DNA from: Actinomadura rayongensis
GTDB lineage: Bacteria > Actinomycetota > Actinomycetes > Streptosporangiales > Streptosporangiaceae
Length of the DNA: 64,000 nt
Assembly: GCF_009831215.1 (NCBI RefSeq)
Contig: NZ_WUTW01000002.1
Coordinates: 1,335,002-1,399,001 of the forward strand
Reading direction: 5' to 3'
Below the pieces are notes generated by a model, which had not been told where the DNA came from, did no database searches, and saw nothing but the letters and a program-made list of their open reading frames with translations. This document shows, piece by piece, positions 60,069 through 64,000 of the stretch (positions are counted from its first letter, which is position 1; the number at the start of each line of letters is the position of its first letter). Both the position numbers and the translations under genes were made by a program.

Positions 60069-61541
60069 ATGCACGAGGACGTGGAACGATGCGTACGGGT
60101 GGTCCAGGCCAAGGACGACCGGTTCGACGGCTGGTTCTTCACGGCCGTGATAACCACCGGGATCTACTGCCGTCCGAGCTGCCCCGCCGTCCCGCCGAAG
60201 CCCGAGAACATGCGCTTCTACCCGAGCGCGGCGGCGGCGTCCGAAGCCGGGTTCCGGGCGTGTAAGCGGTGCCGTCCGGACACCAGTCCCGGCTCCCCCG
60301 AATGGAACCACCGCGCCGACGTCGTGGCCCGCGCGATGCGACTCATCGCCGATGGAGTCATGGACCGTGAGGGCCTGCCCGGTCTGGCCGCACGCCTCGG
60401 CTACAGCGCCCGGCAGATCGAGCGGCAGCTCACCGCCGAACTCGGCGCCGGGCCGCGCTCGCTCGCCCGCGCCCAGCGCTCCCAGACCGCGCGCATCCTC
60501 ATCGAGACGACCGCGCTCCCGATGTCGGACATCGCCTTCGCCGCCGGGTTCGCCAGCATCCGGGCGTTCAACGAGACCGTCCGCGCGGTGTTCGCGCTGA
60601 CGCCCACCCAGCTCCGCGCCCGCCGCGCGAGCGCCCCGGCCGCCGCGCCCGGCACGATCGCGCTCCGGCTGCCGTTCCGCAAACCACTCAACCCGGACAA
60701 CCTCTTCGGTCATCTGGCCGCGACGGGCGTCCCGGGCGTCGAGGAGTGGCGCGACGGCGCCTACCGGCGGACGCTGCGGCTCCCGCACGGCCCCGGCATC
60801 GCCGCGCTGCGCCCGCGTCCCGAGCACGTCGCGCTGACCCTCACCCTCGCCGACCACCGCGACCTCGGCGTCGCCATCGCCCGCTGCCGCCGGCTGCTCG
60901 ACCTGGACGCCGACCCGGTCGCCGTGGACGACCTGCTGCGCGCCGACCCCGTCCTCGCCCCGCTGGTCGACAAGGCGCCGGGCCGCCGGGTGCCGCGCAC
61001 GGTGGACGGGGCGGAGTTCGCCGTCCGGGCCGTCCTCGGCCAGCAGGTGTCGACCGCCGCCGCCCGCACGCTCGCGGCCCGGCTCGTCACCGCGCACGGC
61101 GAACCGGTCGCCGACCCGTCCGGCGGGCTGACGCACCTGTTCCCGAGCCCGGCGGCCCTCGCGGACCTCGACCCGGCGCAGCTCGCGGTCCCCGGCGCGC
61201 GGCGGACGGCCCTGACCGCGCTCGTCGCCGCGCTCCCTGGCCTCGACCTCGGCGTCGGCAGCGACTGGACCGAGGCCCGCGCCCGGCTCGCGGAGCTGCC
61301 CGGCATCGGACCCTGGACGATCGAGACCATCGCCATGCGCGCGCTCGGCGACCCCGACGCGTTCGTCCCCGGCGACCTCGGCGTCCGCGCGGCGGCCCGC
61401 GACCTCGGGCTGCCCGCAACGCCGGGCGCGCTGACCGTCCGGTCGGCGGCCTGGCGGCCGTGGCGGGCGTACGCCGTCCAGTATTTGTGGGCGGCGGGCG
61501 ACCACGCCATCAACCATCTCCCCGGAAAGGACCTCGCATGA
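60069..61541 (+). CDS. Ada-AlkA fusion: adaptive-response regulator and 3-methyladenine glycosylase
   Basis: Protein of 490 aa, from ATG 60069 (MHEDVERCVRVVQ). The Ada N-domain (about 1-80) binds zinc with GIYCRPSCPA and ACKRCRP; one Cys accepts a methyl group from phosphotriesters. An AraC-type helix-turn-helix follows (LAARLGYSARQIERQL, MSDIAFAAGFASIRAFNE). The C-terminal AlkA glycosylase has the helix-hairpin-helix LAELPGIGPWTIETIAMRAL and catalytic Asp in FVPGDLGVR. It both senses and repairs alkylation damage. The stop overlaps the ogt start. Confidence 0.93.
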   Translation: MHEDVERCVRVVQAKDDRFDGWFFTAVITTGIYCRPSCPAVPPKPENMRFYPSAAAASEAGFRACKRCRPDTSPGSPEWNHRADVVARAMRLIADGVMDREGLPGLAARLGYSARQIERQLTAELGAGPRSLARAQRSQTARILIETTALPMSDIAFAAGFASIRAFNETVRAVFALTPTQLRARRASAPAAAPGTIALRLPFRKPLNPDNLFGHLAATGVPGVEEWRDGAYRRTLRLPHGPGIAALRPRPEHVALTLTLADHRDLGVAIARCRRLLDLDADPVAVDDLLRADPVLAPLVDKAPGRRVPRTVDGAEFAVRAVLGQQVSTAAARTLAARLVTAHGEPVADPSGGLTHLFPSPAALADLDPAQLAVPGARRTALTALVAALPGLDLGVGSDWTEARARLAELPGIGPWTIETIAMRALGDPDAFVPGDLGVRAAARDLGLPATPGALTVRSAAWRPWRAYAVQYLWAAGDHAINHLPGKDLA

Positions 61542-62023
61542 GCGTTGTGCACACCGTCGTGGACAGCCCGATCGGTCCGTTGACGCTCGTCGCGGACGAC
61601 GACGGACTGCGCGGCCTCTACATGAACCGGCAGCGGCACCTGCCCGACGAGGAGACGTTCGGTCCACCCGACGACGGACCGTTCGACGCCGTCCGCAAGC
61701 AGCTCGACGCCTACTTCGCGGGCGACCTCACCACGTTCGACGTTCCGCTGTCCTTGCACGGCACGCCGTTCCAGCGCCGCGTCTGGGAAGGGCTGCTCAC
61801 CATCCCGTACGGCACGACGTGGAGCTACGGGCAGCTCGCCGATGCGATCGGCAGCCCCGGCGGGGCACGGGCGGTCGGGCTCGCCAACGGCAAGAACCCG
61901 GTGTCGATCATCGTCCCGTGCCACCGGGTGATCGGCGCGTCCGGCAGCCTCACCGGCTACGGCGGCGGGCTGGAGCGCAAGCGGGCGCTGCTGGACTTCG
62001 AGCGCGGCGGCGCCCTTTTCTGA
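61538..62023 (+). CDS. ogt: O6-alkylguanine-DNA alkyltransferase
   Basis: Protein of 161 aa. The C-terminal domain carries the acceptor Cys in IVPCHRVI, preceded by TIPYGTTWSYGQLADAIG and GLANGKNP. It transfers an alkyl group from O6-guanine to itself. The ATGA overlap with the Ada-AlkA gene shows translational coupling, and Ada-type regulation is likely. Confidence 0.95.
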   Translation: MSVVHTVVDSPIGPLTLVADDDGLRGLYMNRQRHLPDEETFGPPDDGPFDAVRKQLDAYFAGDLTTFDVPLSLHGTPFQRRVWEGLLTIPYGTTWSYGQLADAIGSPGGARAVGLANGKNPVSIIVPCHRVIGASGSLTGYGGGLERKRALLDFERGGALF

Positions 62024-62078
62024 ACTGTCGGACCCGAGAGTTACCGTGCGGGGGACGCACCGAGCGAGGGAGAGCATC

Positions 62079-63224
62079 GTGGAGTTCCGGGTGGACCGGC
62101 AGACGCTGGCGGACGGCGTGGCGTGGGCCGTGCGGACCGTCCCGTCCCGGCCCGCGCTGCCCGTCCTGGCGGGCCTGCTGCTGACGGCGGACGAAGCGGG
62201 CACGGTGACGGTCGCCGGGTTCGACCTGGAGGTCTCTGCGCGCGCCGAGATCGACGCGGACGTCGCGGTGCCGGGCCGCGCGCTCGTGCCCGGCCGGCTG
62301 CTCACCGAGATCGTCCGGAGCCTGCCCGCGCAGCCGGTGGAGGTCACGGCGACGGGGTCGGAGGTCGTGCTGCGCTGCGGGAGCGCCGAGTTCGGCCTGC
62401 AGATCCTGCCCGTCGAGGACTACCCGGCGCTGCCCGAACCGCCCGCCCCCGCCGGGACGATCCCCGCCGAGGAGTTCGCGGCGGCCGTCGCGCAGGTCAC
62501 GCCCGCCGCCGGACGCGACGACACGCTGCCGATGCTGACCGGCGTCCGCATCGACTTCGACGGGGCGACGATGCGGCTGGCCTGCACCGACCGCTACCGC
62601 ATCGCCGCCCGCGAGGTCGCCTGGAAGCCCGCCGACCCCGAGTTCGCGGCGGGCGTCGTCGTCCCGGCCCGGACGCTCGCCGACACGGCCAAGGCCATCC
62701 GCCCCGGCGCCGAGGTCACGATCGGCCTCGCCGGGCACGGCGCGACGCTGATCGGCGTGTCCGGCGGGGGCCGCAGCATGACGACGCGGCTGCTGGACGA
62801 CCAGTTCATCGACTACCGCTCCCGGCTCACCGGCACGTGGTCGTCGGTCGCGCGCGTCGAGACGGGCCCGTTCACCGAGGCGATCCGCCGCGTGGCGCTC
62901 GTCGCGGACCGCGCCACGCCCGTCCGGCTGGAGTTCACCGGCGACCGCGTGCGCGTCCGCGCGGCGGCGGGCGACGCGGCGCGCGCCAACGAGGAGGTGT
63001 CCGCGCGGCTCGACGGCGCGGACCTCGACATCGCGTTCAGCCCGCAGTACCTGCTGGACGGCCTCGCGGGCGTCCACGGCCGGTACGCGCGGCTGGAGTG
63101 CACGACGTCCACGAAGGCCGCGCTGCTCACCGGCATCCCCGACCCGGAGGGAGACGAGGAACCCGACGAGGACGCCGACACCGGCTTCCGCTACCTGGTC
63201 ATGCCGATCCGCCTGACGTCCTGA
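62079..63224 (+). CDS. DnaN-type beta sliding clamp (second copy)
   Basis: Protein of 381 aa with three beta-clamp domains: MEFRVDRQTLADGV-type start, LPVLAGLLLTADEAG, RDDTLPMLTGVRIDF in domain 2, STKAALLTG, and the tail YLVMPIRLTS. An acidic insertion (PDPEGDEEPDEDADTG) precedes the last strand. GTG 62079 has AGGGAG upstream. It lies 55 bases after ogt. The main dnaN should sit beside dnaA, not here, so this is a paralogue, perhaps for damage tolerance or antibiotic resistance (GriR-like). Confidence 0.88.
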   Translation: MEFRVDRQTLADGVAWAVRTVPSRPALPVLAGLLLTADEAGTVTVAGFDLEVSARAEIDADVAVPGRALVPGRLLTEIVRSLPAQPVEVTATGSEVVLRCGSAEFGLQILPVEDYPALPEPPAPAGTIPAEEFAAAVAQVTPAAGRDDTLPMLTGVRIDFDGATMRLACTDRYRIAAREVAWKPADPEFAAGVVVPARTLADTAKAIRPGAEVTIGLAGHGATLIGVSGGGRSMTTRLLDDQFIDYRSRLTGTWSSVARVETGPFTEAIRRVALVADRATPVRLEFTGDRVRVRAAAGDAARANEEVSARLDGADLDIAFSPQYLLDGLAGVHGRYARLECTTSTKAALLTGIPDPEGDEEPDEDADTGFRYLVMPIRLTS

Positions 63225-63318
63225 CCGCTGACGGATCCAGCACCGCACGGACGAGGCCGATCCGCCCGACGTCCCAGCCGTTCACGGGATCCGGCACGGC
63301 AAGGACGTCCCGAGCGTT

Positions 63319-63882
63319 CTAGGGGTCCAGCACGGCGAGGACGAACCGGACGTCCGCGTCGGTCTCGTTGCCGTAGGCGTGCGGACGGTCGCCGACGAAC
63401 ACGGCCGCGCCGCCCGGCGGGATCCGGTCCGTCCGGTCGTCGACGGTGAGCGTCAGCGTGCCGTGCTGCACGTAGAGGGCTTCCCGGACGCCGGGCGCAT
63501 GCGCCTCGGTACTGCGCGTCTCGCCGGGCCGCAGCAGCCAGTTCCACAGCTCCAGTGACGGCCGCGGGTCGCTGCCCGCGAGCAGCGTCCCGGTGCCGCC
63601 GTCGTCGCCGCGCCACAGGACGACGTGCCGCTCCGGCGGGAAGACCTGCACCGGCGGCGTCTCCTCCACCTGGACGAGCCGGGTGAGCGGCACGCGCAGC
63701 GCCTCGGAAATGCGGATGAGCGTGCCGAGGTTGGGATTGCCGCGGCCTTGTTCGAGCCCGACGAGGACGCCCTTGCTGACCCCGGCGCGTCCGGCCAGCT
63801 CGTCCAGGCTCCAGCCGTGCCCGGCGCGCAGCGATCGGACGGTGCGCGCGACGGCCGCGCCGATCGCCTCCTGGTCGCTCAC
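63319..63882 (-). CDS. XRE-cupin transcriptional regulator
   Basis: Protein of 187 aa from GTG 63882. The N-terminal helix-turn-helix (RTVRSLRAGHGWSLDELAGR, then AGVSKGVLVGLEQGRGNPNL) is followed by a cupin sensor domain (LEL-x-NWLLRPGETRS, HGTLTLTVDD, PHAYGNETDADVRF). Such regulators often control a transporter encoded divergently. A palindrome upstream is the likely operator. Confidence 0.9.
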   Translation of the reverse strand: MSDQEAIGAAVARTVRSLRAGHGWSLDELAGRAGVSKGVLVGLEQGRGNPNLGTLIRISEALRVPLTRLVQVEETPPVQVFPPERHVVLWRGDDGGTGTLLAGSDPRPSLELWNWLLRPGETRSTEAHAPGVREALYVQHGTLTLTVDDRTDRIPPGGAAVFVGDRPHAYGNETDADVRFVLAVLDP

Positions 63883-63916
63883 CCGGCTCAGCCTAACGAT
63901 CCTGACGACGGTTCGG

Positions 63917-63938
63917 TATGATGAACCATGTAGTTCAT
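63917..63938. promoter_or_regulatory. Operator/promoter for XRE-cupin and divergent gene
   Basis: ATGAAC-catgta-GTTCAT palindrome at 63921-63938. TATGAT (63917-63922) is a good -10 for rightward transcription and overlaps it. Confidence 0.5.
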
Positions 63939-63942
63939 TAAA

Positions 63943-64000
63943 ATGACCGCACGGCAGGATGCCGACCGACCCGAGCACGGCAGCCGCGCCCGAACCCGGC
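63943..64000 (+). CDS. 5' end of a divergent gene (partial)
   Basis: An open frame from ATG 63943 (MTARQDADRPEHGSR) runs to the window end without a stop. It is divergent from the XRE-cupin gene and directly follows the palindrome. Too short to assign; XRE-cupin regulators commonly neighbour EamA- or BenE-type transporters. Confidence 0.45.
   Translation, partial: MTARQDADRPEHGSRARTR

Noticed and set aside
1..64000. CRISPR arrays, rRNA genes, insertion sequences, prophage
   Set aside because: No regularly spaced direct repeats of CRISPR type, no rRNA sequence, no transposase or integrase motifs and no phage structural genes were seen. The 16-bp array at 57947 has no spacers.

Overview
The window is about 73% GC. 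Its gene order, GTG starts and protein families point to a filamentous actinomycete, most likely Thermomonosporaceae (Actinomadura-like). That placement is inferred from family resemblance, not from a search. The left third carries the origin-proximal cell-division and signalling block of Actinobacteria: tRNA-Leu, fhaA, fhaB, pstP, rodA/ftsW, pbpA, pknB, pabA, a class E sortase, crgA, rhomboid and cyclophilin. A parS site near 41.7 kb, DnaA boxes at two places and the rpsF-ssb-rpsR-rplI / dnaB region agree with a location near oriC.

Layout. 0-12.4 kb: the core block, transcribed rightward to pknB, then a mostly leftward pabA/sortase and rhomboid/cyclophilin set with crgA between them. 12.4-21.6 kb: a hexapeptide acyltransferase, a divergent zinc-ribbon/XRE-TPR regulator pair, a broken phosphotransferase-like gene, a TetR-controlled UbiB-like kinase plus P450 operon, and a DEAD-box helicase. 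22.0-25.7 kb: a leftward three-gene module of a Crp-type cyclic-nucleotide sensor, a class III nucleotidyl-cyclase-like protein, and a P-loop protein with a long repeat-rich C-terminus. The cyclase C-terminus and the P-loop protein N-terminus carry the same short G/D/N motif; this is the best candidate for an undescribed system. 25.9-32.9 kb: tRNA-Ala with a trailer repeat also found at tRNA-Leu, DLW-39, an EamA transporter, a GAF-SpoIIE phosphatase, a peptide-type solute-binding lipoprotein, and the padR-ino1 operon with a long symmetric operator.

33.3-41.7 kb: cell-envelope genes, namely two tandem class A penicillin-binding proteins with collagen-like Gly-Pro tails, a GT87 mannosyltransferase and a D,D-carboxypeptidase whose stop codon overlaps parS. 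42.0-43 kb: a secreted barnase-like RNase with its barstar. 43-49 kb: an endonuclease IV-like enzyme, small membrane proteins, the rpsF-ssb-rpsR-rplI operon, a Tat-type amidase and a MATE exporter. 49.4-51.8 kb: dnaB, preceded by DnaA boxes and interrupted by a class 3 intein with a decayed endonuclease. 51.9-58 kb: small unknowns, a lysyl-oxidase-like secreted protein, MarR/oxidoreductase and LysR genes, and a 16-bp tandem repeat. 58-64 kb: an rRNA/protein methyltransferase-like gene, then an alkylation-repair set (Ada-AlkA fusion, Ogt) beside a second DnaN-type sliding clamp, and a cupin-XRE regulator with a palindromic operator.

Motifs, residues, repeats and hairpins were read directly from the sequence. 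Family names and pathway roles come from general knowledge of these families, and no database search was possible.
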